Under the pieces are notes generated by a model that was not told the DNA's origin, did not search any database, and saw only the letters and a list, made by a program, of their open reading frames with translations. Below are positions 1-12,455 of a stretch of 64,000 nt of DNA, piece by piece. Within the stretch, counting starts at the first letter, position 1. Each line of letters begins with the position of its first letter. The stretch is from Taiwanofungus camphoratus (lineage: Eukaryota > Basidiomycota > Agaricomycetes > Polyporales > Taiwanofungaceae): the NCBI GenBank assembly GCA_003999685.1, contig CP021226.1:1612001-1676000 (forward strand), in the 5' to 3' direction. A program made the position numbers and the translations under genes.

Positions 1-1538
1 TTCCACAAGCGCACTGAATTCGGGATATGTTCAAGAGCTATGCCGGAGTGTGAGGGATTAATCACATAGCACAAGAGAAAGAAAGTAAAATGCATGTACC
101 TTTGCGCAATACTCTCTTCTTAGCTTTGACGTCGTGTTCCAAGTCGGCAGCGGCTAGCCAAATTTTGACACTCTGACCGACATGCTGCACCGCATTTGCC
201 AAGATGACCTTAGCGTCATCGGAATTCTGGAAGTGATATGATTAAAAACTTGTATACAAAGCATGTCTGCAACGGAGGACTTACGTGTAATCTCGCCGCT
301 TCTAACCACACGTCCTCGCTCTTGGGACATTGTTCACAACCAGCTTTGATGAGCTTTCTCGCAGCGACCATTCTCCCGGCGTGTTCTTCCAAACAAGCGG
401 CTGCTATCCATCCTGGAGCATGCTTCGGATTTGACTTAACAAGCGAGTCGAAGAGCATCCGGGCTCGCTTAATGTCACCAATTTCAGCATCGGTCTTCAA
501 CACGACACTATCGAGTGATGTGAGATAGCCTTTAGGATCAATGGAAGTAGAGAGTCCAGAGGTTGTGGAAGTACCGGACACCTAGTCAAAGTTAGGAAAT
601 CATTACGTAGGAAGCGATGGGATTAGACCAACCTGATCTAGCTTGAGAGACAGGATTTTATCACGGGCTTGACCCATTTCAACGAAGTTAGTCAAAGTAC
701 CGCTATCAGCCGGTGTCTCGAAACCTCCAGCCTAAATAGAATCGAGTTAGGTTCGGTCATGATTTACCTGAGGATGAATGTACGTACAGCTTGCTGTCTT
801 GCATCCAGCGAGTTCTCGTACTCTGTCTTAGACCTGTCTCCGACAATGACGCTGTCGGGTACAACAAATGACCTCTCGTCCCTTTTGCGCTTTTTCCGTG
901 TGAGATTGCCCACCTCTGGAATGTTCTCCCACTCTTCGTCAGTGACAACCGCGAGACCACGCTTCAAGTCAGCAAATTGTTGTTGTATCTTCGGACGCTC
1001 CGCGCGGTGTTTCGCCAACTCGGCATTTTCCAAAGCCTCCCTGGCCGACGAGAATGAGGAACCCGTTCAATACATGGAATTTAACAAGACAAACCAGGAG
1101 AGACAGACCTTCGAGCTCTTCTCCGAGCATCCATGTTCTTGTCGACTTGCTCATAGATTTGATCCGCTTCCTCGTCGTCGGCTTCATAAGTGGTACCGGC
1201 GAATAAACCATATTCGTTATCTGGATCTTGAAATTGTTCAGGATCGATCTCAGGCTCTTCACCTCGTCGCGCTTGGGCCTCACTGTCCACAACTGTCAGT
1301 GAATCGTACAGCTTGATGAAGGGCGGTACTACTCACGCAATCACCTCTGCGGATGGGCCTTCTCGTGCAGGACCAATATCAGAACGAGTTGTAAAACCCG
1401 ATGCGCTGCAAGATGTAAGTATAAGTAAGAGCATCTACAGACAACTGTTAAGACGTACCCTCGACCAAGACCAGCAACATACGAAGCCGGGGCAGGCATG
1501 GAAAGGAAAGCAAGCTTGTTCATTTTATTCGCAGCCAT
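1..1538 (-). CDS. PRP6: Pre-mRNA splicing factor PRP6/Prp1, N-terminal part (gene runs off the left edge)
   Basis: U4/U6.U5 tri-snRNP protein that bridges U5 and U4/U6 in the nuclear spliceosome. I start it at the ATG at 1538: the first residues (MNKLAFLSMPAPASYVAGLG) are the typical PRP1 N-terminal domain. After an intron (donor just below 1459) comes GASGFTTRSDIGPAREGPSA, then a second intron and the conserved block EEPEIDPEQFQDPDNEYGLF near 1210-1280. The region 760-1030 gives a Lys/Arg-rich segment, and 220-540 gives the first HAT (half-a-TPR) helices, with IKRARMLFDSLVKSNPKHAPGW and ARKLIKAGCEQCPKSEDVW. The remaining HAT repeats lie beyond base 1. At least five introns are needed. A more upstream in-frame start in the same frame is not ATG. 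Family identity is very secure; exact exon edges are less so. Confidence 0.93.
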
Positions 1539-2491
1539 GTTTGATTCTTCTCCCAATGCACAATGGTAGGTTTGTCAAACCAGTCTGGCTTGTAACGATG
1601 GGAAAATATGATGAAGTTGCTCGAGACCTGCCTACCTCAAGCCGGCGTAAGTAGACGCTCAGCTAATTGTTTACTACTGTTTGCGAAAGGTGCTAGCAAC
1701 GATCGAGTTGGTCCCAGTAGGGAGCAGCCTGAGGTAGGTAAATAGGTAGGTATATTCCGGACAAGGTCCCCTGCTGGAACACTGCTTTTCTGTACCATGG
1801 CTATCCAGAACATAGTATGAAATTTGCTCCCAGATTGTCGATTGCGCCAGTGACTTGTCTGCCAAAAACAATGTTCCCGCATCAGTAAAACCTCACTTTT
1901 ACTTAGATTGCTTATTGTCTTCTCACAAGTGTGAAAGACTATAAGTCAACATAAGACAATCAGACAATTATTCATGCCTTCCAAAAATCATTTTAAGAAG
2001 GAAAAAAGTTCATGAAGATAATTGTCTGATTGTCTTCTTGTGTCTTATGGTCTTTTTTGCTTGTGGCAAGAAACTGAGCTTGAGCAAGCATTGTCAAGCA
2101 AAAGTGGGGTTTTCCTGATGCAACAACAACTCCCGCCTCGCCTCGATGCCCACAAAAGCAAGGGCGCGTCTCGGACCAAAATTGCCTTGCATGTATCTTC
2201 TTTCAGCTTGCAAAACAGGCTCCCCGCCTTACAGTTCAGAGTCTAAGTCTCAAAGTTCCATACAAGTTTAGGATTCGACACTACACGACGCCTTCACTGA
2301 ATTGTCAGTGTTTTTTGTTTGAAAATTCTGTCCAGAATCAGATTGTGGTGCCTGCTTGTACAAGTCTGACCGGAATTTACATTACTCTCTTTCCTGTAGA
2401 AATCTCGATGCTGTTAATATATAGACACATGATTCAAAATTCCGAATCTATGCTCATGTCCTCCTTTTGACCTTTCTGTCTCGCGCAGCCA
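1539..2491. other. Intergenic between PRP6 and the DUF6534 gene, with a foldback element
   Basis: Divided between the PRP6 5' flank and the 3' flank of the DUF6534 gene. No convincing coding sequence. It contains the 244-bp inverted-repeat element described at 1879-2122. Confidence 0.6.
1879..2122. mobile_element. MITE-like foldback element, 244 bp
   Basis: The two ends are inverted copies: GCATCAGTAAAACCTCACTT at the left matches the reverse complement of the right end (GCATCAGGAAAACCCCACTT), with the match running on for about 26 bases with three mismatches. Further inside, imperfect matching continues to a perfect 18-base inner repeat: AGACAATCAGACAATTAT at 1954-1971 against its reverse complement at 2018-2035. 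The element could fold over almost its whole length. It has no coding capacity. I could not define a clear target-site duplication, so superfamily is unassigned. Confidence 0.7.
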
Positions 2492-4098
2492 TTAGTACGA
2501 AACGAGGTGGTAATTAGCGTAACACACCTGCATCTTGTTCAGAGGAAAAGCATCGCAGTGGGTCTCCCTGAGTACAGTAACGACGATTGGATTGCGTGGT
2601 ATTGCCTCGTCGGGCGGGGGAGGTGCCTCTGGCGGTAAAGTGCGAGTGCTAAGCTGTTGTAGAAGTGTATTATTTGCACTGGCTCCCTTCCTTTGCTGGT
2701 CCATGAAGGCACGGTTGTTGAATAGCGCGAGTAGAGTGTTCGCATATCTGTCCGGCATAGATCAGGTCTCATGCTATAATGATGCATCCCCTTCTCGCAT
2801 ACATTTTCGAGATCATAAGCATGCTAGAGATGTATCAGCCAAGTATATGAAGCAGGAGCAACGTAAACTGACGGGCATTCACTCAAGAGAGTGTTCTTCC
2901 GTTTATCAGTAAGTACATCCAGTCAGCCTCGCAAACCTGTAAATTTGACTTACTGAGCATCCGAGGAATAGTGCTAGTGTCACGATGGCTACGCTCGCTG
3001 TATATTTGGTAGGCGAGATGCCCACTATAGATGGAGACGAGCTGAAGGACGCACCAGTCAAGGTTCCCGTTTCAACCACAAGTCTCATGAGGCGGTTGAT
3101 AAGGCCATCAGTTTGATTGAAGCCGGTCCTGGCTTTATGAAGCTGAGCAAATGGCCAACTTAGCGACATTGAGAAAAATCATAGACACAACGTGACAGCC
3201 CACTAACCGATACCATCATAGAAATCGCGATTGTTAAATCCACCAAAGCACTTCCTGCAAGCCAGACCTGTAGGAATATGACACCAATGACTTCAGCTAG
3301 GCCTAATCAAAGCACACCTACTCACAAATGCAGCACAATCGTATACACCAATATCCCTTACATGTGGGGATAGCAGCAACCCATGCAACTGGTCAATTAG
3401 ATTCTAAGTAAGCGTGATAGAGGAGCACATGTTCAGCTACCTTCCAGTTAACCGCTGCTGCAATCCCAGCCGACATCTGGGCCAGAGCCATCTCAGCCGA
3501 TTGTGAGCCTGCGGTGTGATATAGCGGCTCATGATATGAATATGCCAACGTACGATAATGATAATTCCCGTCAATATACGTGACCTGGAAAGCGTCAGGA
3601 TCCGCCCCGCGAAATAGATTTGCACCGCGGCGGATAGGACCGCAGACATAATTGGGATACTGAACCAGCCGTAATGGAAGGAAATGATAGACGTTGTATC
3701 ACCATAATTGTAAACGAAGCAGTCAAATGCATCGGCGGTGATTAAGCCTGTCTGGACCCATTCGTATGTATATAGAGCATAAACTTGTTGGGCTGCATCA
3801 GAACAGAACACAATGAAAATCCGTCTACCATGTTTCTTACTAGAATATTTGCGAACAAGAGGATCATTGGAGAAGCATAGCTGATAAATATCTTGGGTGA
3901 TAGCTCATTATAGGTGCCAAAACCACTGGTCAGATCGTGACTCACAAACTTGCACAGAAAGGACGCCCTGTAGTCCCCAGTTTAGAAAAGAACCTAGGAG
4001 CTGGAAGCGCCAGGAGCCATGAGGATTCAGATACGCCTTGCAAATGTAACGACGTCTACCTGAGGCCCTAGTCTGAAAGTTTGTCCTCCGTCAGTCAT
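2492..4098 (-). CDS. DUF6534 family multi-pass membrane protein
   Basis: Agaricomycete-type seven-helix-like membrane protein of unknown function. Start at ATG 4098; exon 1 (4060-4098) encodes MTDGGQTFRLGPQ, a 59-nt intron follows, then exon 2 (3946-4000) LLGSFLNWGLQGVLSVQV, and exon 3 (3554-3891) carries YIYQLCFSNDPLVRKYSSKK and the hallmark stretch SFHYGWFSIPIMSAVLSAAV then QIYFAGRILTLSRSR. A further exon gives MALAQMSAGIAAAVNWK, and later exons VWLAGSALVDLTIAISMM and HKARTGFNQTDGLINRLMR. The last exon ends in a hydrophilic Pro-rich tail (TLPPEAPPPPDEAIPR) with the stop at 2492. All junctions fit GT-AG rules and keep frame, so the gene looks intact. The layout (hydrophobic helices, short C-terminal tail) is receptor-like, but ligand and role are unknown. 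Confidence 0.85.
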
Positions 4099-6119
4099 AC
4101 TTGGGTGGTCATCCGCAAGTCAACTCATCTCAAAGCAATATAACCCGATGACTGCCTTCTTCGGAGAAATCGCTACTTCTTTTGGCCCAAGCTTGAGGAT
4201 TTTCTCACCACTATCGGCACTCTCCATACCCAGGTCAACAGAAGCTGGCAACATCTATTCATAGTATTGGACATTCAAGTCGGCACCGACGTCAGAAGTC
4301 CTCGGATGAGACAGTGCGGTCAGAGTCAGCAAATTCCTGGCGATGCGGGCACCTGAAACACTCTTTAGGGTCTCGGTCGACGAAAGCTTTATTTCGTACG
4401 ACAGCGAGAATCATGAGCAGTAGTAACACAACGTGCATGGTTGCTCATAATAGAATCAAACGATCTATAGTCTACATCATTTGACAAGAACAAGATGTTT
4501 CTAACTGCCACATTCGTTTGCACTGCGTGACGTTTTCTGAGGCTGAATTGAACACCTAGTGTACTCTTGGTTATTTGAGTTGGAAAGGTATGGCGAGAAG
4601 CCCGTGGACAGTTCCCAGGTTGTCCTGCATAAAGAAGTAAGCTGTGACTGTGGAGGCAATTGCAGCACGTGATGTAATGTATGGTTTAGAGACCTACCTA
4701 GATATTCGTAAGAGACATGGACAATGCTTTACGGAACCTTGGACACCGTCTTCAGGGAAAAGATCACCGATTACAGCATTGATTGAGATTGTTTCCATGT
4801 ATGCGATCGCTTCCGATTTAGGATTTTACACGAATTCAAATTGTCGCATGCGATCTAGTCCTTCTGTTCTTCTAGTATGTCACGTCAAAAGACTTCGTAC
4901 GTTTTGGGCTAGAATAATGGTGGTTCAGCACGGTACTGTACCATTTCGACCAACTAGTTGTTCACGGGTTGTGACTATGACACCATATTTTGGTCAGTTC
5001 AAAGGCCGGTGTGATAGTGGACAAAAACTTCGAGTTCAGTTCATAATGTCAAAATTCGGCGTGTTTGCTGGTCTATTTTTAAAAAATGTCCTTACATTTT
5101 AGTGCTGCTCCCGTTTTGACACCAGAATGCCTCGGGAGTCCGATAAATATGATTTTCGTTACTGTGACATTTGACCACACAGCCAATTCAGAGGTCGAAG
5201 TGAACTCGACACCAGCAAAGGGTGCTGTGACGTGTGACTGAACAGTTGGTCGAAATGGTATTGTCAATGCGCGCGGTCCAAGTTCACATGTGCACATGTA
5301 ACACATCGCTGATCGTCCCATGTAATTGCATTGATCCTGGATCAACCATGAGTAAATTTGTCGGTACTTATTCCTGTGTGAATATGTAACAAGAATACAA
5401 CCTTGTCCAAGTCACTTAATCCATTCGACATCACAGTCAGCACACCCCTGGCAGGTATCGAATGACCGAACCACTGCAGCGGAAATAACTCGCTGAGCAA
5501 GCTCGTCCAAATCATCCTGCGGATTCCTGATTATTGCTTATGCCAAATCAGTAAGTCAATTGCAAGCCCTGAGAGAAGGCGGTTGCCATTGTTACGTTCA
5601 TGCTAAGCCAAATTTCCGTTTCTGACCTACGAATCAGAAGATCATCCCTTCCACCACACCCGGTTAATGTAGCTGGGGTTAGGAAGATCGGTGATTTTTG
5701 GAGGCGATGGCCCTCAATTGCCCCACTCGTTGGTTTTCTCTGCTGTGAGTTATAGGCTTCGGAGAAAGCACTTGACTATAAGGATGGACATAAGAGAAAC
5801 CTAATGATTCTGAGTCCCAGAGAAGTCTTCTACATGCAGTACCGTCTCAGCGAAATTCTGTTGATATCGGCCCTTCGATTACAATCTACGTCTGTCAGAA
5901 GTCGTCGCCATCGCCCTAGCAACTCCAGAGAATAGGACGAAGTAGTTCAAACTTCTGGAATCAAGCTAACGTCTTCGCTTTATTTGCATCTATGAACAAA
6001 CAATCCATTGTTAAAGACGAAGTTCAATACTGTCAACCTTTGATTTGATGCACGCCGAACACGCACCTCAGTCTCCGCGGAAGACTCGACCGATACAACC
6101 TTCCTCACGAGGCCCGGGA
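4099..6119. other. Gene-poor stretch with one MITE-like element
   Basis: Only short, unconvincing reading frames in all six frames. The longest (152 codons, near 4644-5102 on +) overlaps the inverted-repeat element at 4939-5260 and shows no family resemblance, so I do not call it. Otherwise I see nothing here. Confidence 0.5.
4939..5260. mobile_element. MITE-like element with terminal inverted repeats, 322 bp
   Basis: TACCATTTCGACCAACT at 4939-4955 is exactly the reverse complement of 5244-5260, and the match resumes with small gaps beyond it (GTTCACGGGTTGTGAC on the left against GTTCAGTCACACGTCAC on the right). No open reading frame crosses it that looks like a transposase. A target-site duplication was not evident at these borders, so the true ends may lie a few bases away. 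Confidence 0.6.
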
Positions 6120-6730
6120 ATCGAATGCTTACCATTATGTCCAAATTATGTGTGCAAACACAATCGGTATTTGGGCTGATGGGGACCCGGTCGATATCCG
6201 ATACGTTCAGCAGTAGCCGGGAGATGAGTGCTTACCAGACAGCTAGTTACCTTAAATCACAGCCGATGTGCGGCAATGCCGTGACGCATGAGAGGTTGAA
6301 GATGACCTTACAATTTTAACCGAAAAATTAACGAGGAATGAAGCCAAGTCATTGGCTCTGATGATGATATATTAGAGCAGGATAGCAACCGAACAAACCT
6401 TTCGTCGGCGGCAATGTGTTCCTCGACTGCAAGTCCTAGGCCTGCTTCCTTTCATGCAATCAATTAGCAGAGATGTCCTGATCAGTATACCACGGGAGTG
6501 CTTACCATAACCAAATAGACAGTTCCAGGAACTGACAACCAACATTTTTCAGTCCCCAAGGCCATGGAAATTGATCTGTGCTGTCCCGAAATCGGAGGGA
6601 ATGCATCAACACCTGTGTTGATCATGGAAACTAGCTGACTGGAAAAAAAGGGCGCCAATCTAAACAATTGTGACAAGACAAGTGCAACACATAAAATCGT
6701 CAATATGCCACCGCCTTCGTTCTTACCACG
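6120..6730 (-). pseudogene. Possible DUF6533-like membrane protein, fragmentary or unresolved
   Basis: On the minus strand, 6482-6720 gives a hydrophobic segment (GILTILCVALVLSQLFRLAP) and 6130-6300 gives IFNLSCVTALPHIG and ISRLLLNVSDIDRVPIS, which resemble the last helices and the 'ISR-LLNL' C-terminal signature of DUF6533 proteins common in Agaricomycetes. I could not connect these pieces with convincing splice sites and could not find the expected N-terminal domain, so this is either a decayed copy or a gene whose introns I have not resolved. Its position next to a DUF6534 gene is suggestive only. Confidence 0.3.
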
Positions 6731-7184
6731 GGAAGTATATTAGTACCATTCTACATCTGTGACACTGGTCTGCATAAAGTTGATGGATTACAACGTTGTT
6801 GATTGCTATGATAACATCTAAACGAGTGCGAAAATATGAGGAGGAGAAACAGTGTCATGTGCAATGAAGAACAGCTGTAAAGCAAGCGATGCACAATGAA
6901 TGCAGACGCAGGAATGTTGTGTGAGTACGGTAGCCGACAACAAATTGTTAAGATTGCGGGTAGGACGCACGACTCGGAACGATGCATAATTTACAACAGC
7001 GAGCAGTAGAAATGACTGTCCTCCATGCGATTACTGTTCCTGTGTTGAAGGGAGAGAAACCGATGAGTCTTGGTATCGTCCATGAAAAAGTAGACCAGAC
7101 ACGGCATCGACTATGGAGATATCACCGTTGCCAGGTTCAGTGTCATCAGGGCCGGCAATGCACAAAAGTCTTTATACACGATGG

Positions 7185-9471
7185 TCATTGTCGGTGAGAC
7201 CATGTGAGAGCCTCTTGGGGTTCCATATCCCCAGGCGTTGGGTACATGCCTAGGTGCTCACTGTCTGCGTTCGCAGGCTGGGGCTCGCCACCAGGAGGCG
7301 CTGGGTATTCAGGATAATACGAGTACTGCCGAGAAGATCCCGCGAAGCTACTCGCTTCACGATCGGATTTCTCCTTCTCGCCTTCCGCATTCACAACGAC
7401 CGAAGCATCCACATCGTTCTGACTGGAATTGCTGGCCAACTCTCTATCGCCCCTTCTGCGTCTCCGCCTGCACGGCAGGACACGTCTGACCAGGCGCCAC
7501 AGCCCCATGTCAACGAGCGTGTTGAGGAACATAACGATGACCGCGATGGAAAAGAGAACCCCGATGATGCATCCTACGACCACACGCGGGATAGCAGGCA
7601 ATGCCAGACTCTCCGCGAACGCGATGAGAAGGCCTGAGGTGACGACGCGCGTGATGGCGAGGTAGCCTTGGAGTATGTCGGCGTGTCGTGTGCGATGTGG
7701 CTTGAGGGCGACCATGGCGATGAAAAGGAGCCCCTCGATTACAACGAATATGATGGCCTGCACTAAGCCGTGTGTCGAGGCAAAGGCAACGACCAGAGCT
7801 TTGGTGAGCATTGCAACAGCAATGGGCACAACATAATAGACGCGTTCTGGACGAAAGGGTGCAGTCAGAGGGACCAGGGATGGGTAAGTAGTGCTGTCGG
7901 ATCGAGAGATGCGTGATAAAAAATGAGGAAGGTAGGGACGAAGCACGAGGTACACGGGTGGCAGGACAAGCGCCAGGACGATGACGAGAAGGAGTACGGA
8001 CAGGAGAATGGAGAGCCAAGAGTCGTCCAGCGTCCACTGATAGAAGGCGAATACGAGGACAGGAAGTACAGTGACGAGGACAGCTCGCAGGCCCCATGCA
8101 CGTGCGAACGGGAAATAGCCCGACTCAAGTCCGGGAAAGCCGTGTAGTCGGTGCTTTCCCCACGCTGTGCGACTCAGACCATGGAATACTGCGTACCCGA
8201 GGGCCAGTGAAACAAGCACGACAGCTGCATAGATGAGGGTGATGAGGAAAATAGTCATGAATGCATTGGCAGTAGCAATGCCGATGGAGTTAGTGTAGAT
8301 AGGGATACCTGCTTGGAGGACATCGGGCGAATCAGGAAGTACAATTTCGACATCCCTGCCAATCAGCACCGTAGTGTTATTGCTTGCATTCCTCAATGAA
8401 TCCAGCGAATGCTTATCAGCGAGATCCAAGTGCGGCAGTGATGCGGCCTTCTCCAGCAGGGACTGAGACGCTGCAAATACCGAATCTGGCGCGCCAAAGT
8501 TATAGGGGCTCAGTTTGCGGTTCACAAGAGGAGTTGCACCGCCGCTGCTTGCATTCGCTAGATTGCCACCAGTGAGATGGCGCATGTTGTTTATGGACGT
8601 CTGAATAGATGACGACGGGGAGGCGGCGAACAGACCGAGAACCCACGAGAAATTGAGTGTGAACGCGGTGTATATGGAAGGATAATCGAGTCCGAGTAGC
8701 CCCGAGACAGCGATGGTTTGGAATAAATAGACAAGATCGAGGAGGCGGATCGGAGCGAGCGCCAGGGTGTCTGTGACCACCGATTGCCAGATTGCCCAGA
8801 TCAGCGCAAAGAGGGCGATTGCACCAGTTGTCCATTCTACCGCACGCTGATGGGCAGACCAGCCATTTGACAGAGTGGACTGCAGACAGGCTTTCACGTT
8901 GCCACTACCGACCTCAATAAGGGTGAGTTGCGCAAATGCCTCAAGGTTGGGAATCCTATAGGCGATACCGGGGATCTCAGAAGTGAATTTAACGCTGGGC
9001 GGAATGGTAAGGGAGTAGATGCTGTCAAAGTTGTATTCGGGAAGAGGGCAGAGGAGGCCGTCGAGGTAGTTGCACAAGGGGAGACTGAGGTTCAAGGGCT
9101 GTAAGCCGTAAACATTAACATTGAGATTGGCGGAAACATTGACATTTGGCAACTGCAACAAAATTGAGGTTGTATTTATCTGCATAGACAAAGGATGAGG
9201 CGGACGTACTACGCTGGCAGCAGAAATATTCCAGGAGACAGTATTATTCTGTCGATAGTACTTTGCATAAAATTGATCTACCAAAATTTCCTCGGGCGGG
9301 GAACAGTACGATACTGAAGAAGTAACTGTAAGAAGATGATCGTTAAGCATCAAAATGTTTTATATGGTTGGAACCGTACTGACAGAGGACTTCCTCGCTT
9401 GCCCGAGTAGATGCAGACAGGAGAACAATGCACGAGATCGAAAGACGCAACCGGGCGACAGAGAATAACAT
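7185..9471 (-). CDS. TRP-like channel / flavin-carrier family protein (ML-like plus TRP domains)
   Basis: Fungal FLC/Pkd2-type membrane protein, expected in the plasma membrane or secretory pathway (Ca2+ homeostasis, cell-wall integrity, or FAD transport in characterised members). The ATG at 9471 starts a signal peptide (MLFSVARLRLSISCIVLLSA); a short intron leads to the long exon 7185-9335. There the ML-like domain starts with TSSVSYCSPPEEILVDQF and has several N-glycosylation sequons (NNT, NIS, NTT, NLS) and paired cysteines. From about residue 195 there are roughly nine transmembrane helices, including ALFALIWAIWQSVV and IRLLDLVYLFQTIAVSGLLG. The cytosolic tail has a basic cluster (PCRRRRRRGDRE) and a Pro/Tyr/Ser-rich end. 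The splice donor joining exon 1 is unclear: the frame is kept only if a weak donor (GTTCCA) is used. Confidence 0.87.
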
Positions 9472-10815
9472 GAAGCAAACTGCAGTTCGACAACGAACTC
9501 TGGTTCACTTTTATCTCAATAGCCCATAAGCAGAGAATCTTGAGTGTATTGTCACTTGTGCGTCAGGCACCCAACTTCAAACAGTATTCGCCCGAAATTG
9601 CAACATACCTCGAGTCCGCTTGGTTGTCCGATGTCGGGGCGTCACGCCGTCGAGAGTCTGGAGCCGACAAGTCGTACAAACTATGTCGCGTCCGCTTTGC
9701 ACAAACCCAGACGGGTAGGGTATCCGACGTGCGGACCAGCGAAGATGGAACCAAACTCAATCGAAGTTGACGTTCAATAAGAATCTTACGATACAAGGGC
9801 CACCAGCGAAAGTCGAGAACGTAGAACGGTCAGCGTCGACGACTCGACGTTGGAGGGTGAAGTTTCGCAAAGTGTACAGCATCGTGTAAGTATGTATACG
9901 TACGCCGACTCGGCTTGCGCTAGCTTGCTTGTGCTGCGCAGCATGCCGAAATCTTCGAATTCCACTCCACATGCCCAGGCGGGTACATCACTCCGTAAAG
10001 GCGTCGATATATGACCAACGAATGTCGAGTATAATACTGTTCCATCAACCCAGTCATGGGCAATATGTACGGCGCCCAGCCAGGCCGAACCATACAACTA
10101 TTGCAATAAGTATACTTATTGTACACGATTCTGACTGAGCTTATTCGAGTTGATGGCTATTTTTAGATCAGCTATTCTTAGTCATCGCGCAAGGATTCCG
10201 TGCAGCTTCAACGTTCAACGTTCCATACCGACGAGGCTGCTATACATTCTTCCATACCGCGTTTGCCTGCCCCACCCTGCCCCACCCGCTGTCACGCACC
10301 AGTTCTCAACCTTTTTGCAAGCTCTGAGCGAGCGAGAGCCAGCTTTCTATCGCTCCTGTGTCGTATTCCCGTCCGATAGCCACTCGCACCAAGCTGATCA
10401 GCCGGATCGATAGCGAGGAGCGAACCCTCATTAATGCTAAATCAGATTGTGCATAGGATCTCGAGATTAACGAAGACGCTAACGGAGCAGTCGAGCGGTC
10501 GATACGTCACACAACACGATGGCAAAAGTGACAGGATTCACTGGATCACCATCGTTGTTCTTGTCGTTCAATATTCAATAAACATCGGCTCGAGAAAGTA
10601 CTGTGAAAGGTAATATGAGAACGTAGGATGAAGGTCACGGCTCGCAGTGTTGAGTTTAGTACTAGTTTTCTTGAGTCTTCGACCCTTCGCGGTGCACAGT
10701 GTTCAGGGGTATGATAGATTGACTGTAACAGCAGCATTCGCGATGAGGGAGACCCGAGACCGTGGTCAACGGCGGCACAAAGTCAAAATTGCGCGAGTAA
10801 TCGATAGCACATAAA
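9472..10815. other. Intergenic between TRP-like gene and SEN54
   Basis: Contains the promoter side of the TRP-like gene and the 3' flank of SEN54. Several overlapping short frames (60-100 codons) occur but none shows a recognisable family or codon pattern. Nothing else seen. Confidence 0.5.
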
Positions 10816-12455
10816 TTACAACACTGGCCATTCCGTGAACACACCTTGTCCGAATCTGAAAAAACTGATGGTGCCTGCATCGACCGCGGCAACGACGATC
10901 ATCTTTTTCCCCGTCTTCAGTGATAAAAACGGTTTCGGATGACGAGGGGCTTGGGTCGGAGGTGGAGGAAATGCCCATGAAAATAATCTCCGAAGGAGGG
11001 ATGATTCGGGGGTGGGGGAAGAGGTGGACGGAGATGACGCATGAGGGGATGCCGCAGCAGCCATCAATTTTTGTTGTGCAAAGGCTAAGCGCCGACGAGG
11101 AGCCGGCGGCGGTAGCTCGGGAAGGACATCAAAGAGGGCAGTCAATTCCATCAGTGTGGGCATTGGGGTCGTACGTGCGCTGCATAATATGCATAAGCGA
11201 CGTTCCGACGGCTATTTTACACACTCACTTGACAACCACGATCGAAAAATCAGGAGGCGGTGGTGCTGTCTTTTTGAATGGTGTCGCCGGTTTGTACAGG
11301 TGGAAGAAGATTGTGTAGGGCGAGGGTGGACTGTTGGGAGACTTTTGTACATGGAGAGGGACATTATATCCCGCAGGCAAGAAACGGAGCGACTTGAAAA
11401 CGGACCCTGCCAGAGCAACATTAAACAGTAACAAGAACAGCATGCACAGGTACATACGGGAATCCATATTATGATGAAGCCAGCGGCTGAACCGCAATGG
11501 TCTCCACCAATCAAACTTTTTTGAAAACACGCTGTATATTCTGGATATGGCAGACCAGACACCAGAATAGAGCCTGGTTATCAGTGACATCGAGGTTTGT
11601 GTCTTGAGAGTGACAGGTGGTACAGGATAGTCTGATGTCGGAGGCTTTGCGCGAGTTACGACATAACCCAGTCGTTTGAGGTAGGCAAATACCTGTTCAA
11701 GAGGTAAGCATGAGTTATTGTAAAATCAAAACGGCATACTTGATATTTCTCGAGAGTGAGATCCTCAATGCCGATCATTTCAGCAAAGGATTGCTGAACG
11801 CTCATCGGCACGCCATCGACATCTTCCAATCCTTGAGTAGACGACAACGGCAAATCGCTTGCTTTCCAGCAGAGCATCGCTCCTCTTTCCACAAGGTAAA
11901 GCGCCTCCTCTGGGAGAAGCTCTAACCTCTTCTGTATCTTCTGCGCTTCATCTGAGACTGAACTTGCCCTAGCCACGGAATGGCCCATAGTCGTGAAGTG
12001 AATCCCCCTAGCCATTGTGACATGCGCTCTGGCTATCCCGGGATGCCATACAGCATGACTGATAGACTTGCTGGAAGTAGTTATTAACTTTTGTACTGTA
12101 AGAGCATGCATCGAAGCACGGCAACGTACCTGGAAATACTAGGTGATACTGACAACGCGTCGACCATAGCAGACCGTGCACGGTCCAAGACATGCCGCTG
12201 CAAACCAGATCCACCGGCGGCATTGGGTTCGAAGTCTTTTTCTCCTCTCTTAGGAATTACAGGGCGGGCGACAGTACCAGAACCGCTAGCATATGACGAG
12301 ATGAGAATAAGGACACCCTTAGAAACCCAAACTCACGGCAGTTTGGTCCAATCAGGTCCTTGGTCTTCGTCTCCAGACAATTGTTCGTCATCTTCTCTTT
12401 CTTCAGGATTGGCGACCTTCGGCACTGCGGTCGGTTTTTCCAAAGTATCATCCAT
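10816..12455 (-). CDS. SEN54: tRNA-splicing endonuclease subunit Sen54
   Basis: Non-catalytic subunit of the SEN2/15/34/54 complex that cuts introns from pre-tRNA. ATG at 12455 begins an acidic leader (MDDTLEKPTAVPKVANPEER). Next exons give PVIPKRGEKDFEPN, the typical basic/Pro block, then near 11960-12080 HPGIARAHVTMARGIHFTTMG, and ELLPEEALYLVERGAMLCW, the Sen54 N-terminal domain signature. The exon around 11640-11720 continues VFAYLKRLGYVVTRA. The C-terminal exon ends with VDAGTISFFRFGQGVFTEW, the conserved Sen54 terminus, and stops at 10816. An internal Pro/Ser-rich insert is typical of fungal homologues. Divergent from the SAM carrier gene with 256 bp between the two ATGs. Confidence 0.93.

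Noticed and set aside
4644-5102. 152-codon plus-strand frame
   Set aside because: Overlaps the inverted-repeat element, lacks any motif, and its composition is not coding-like.
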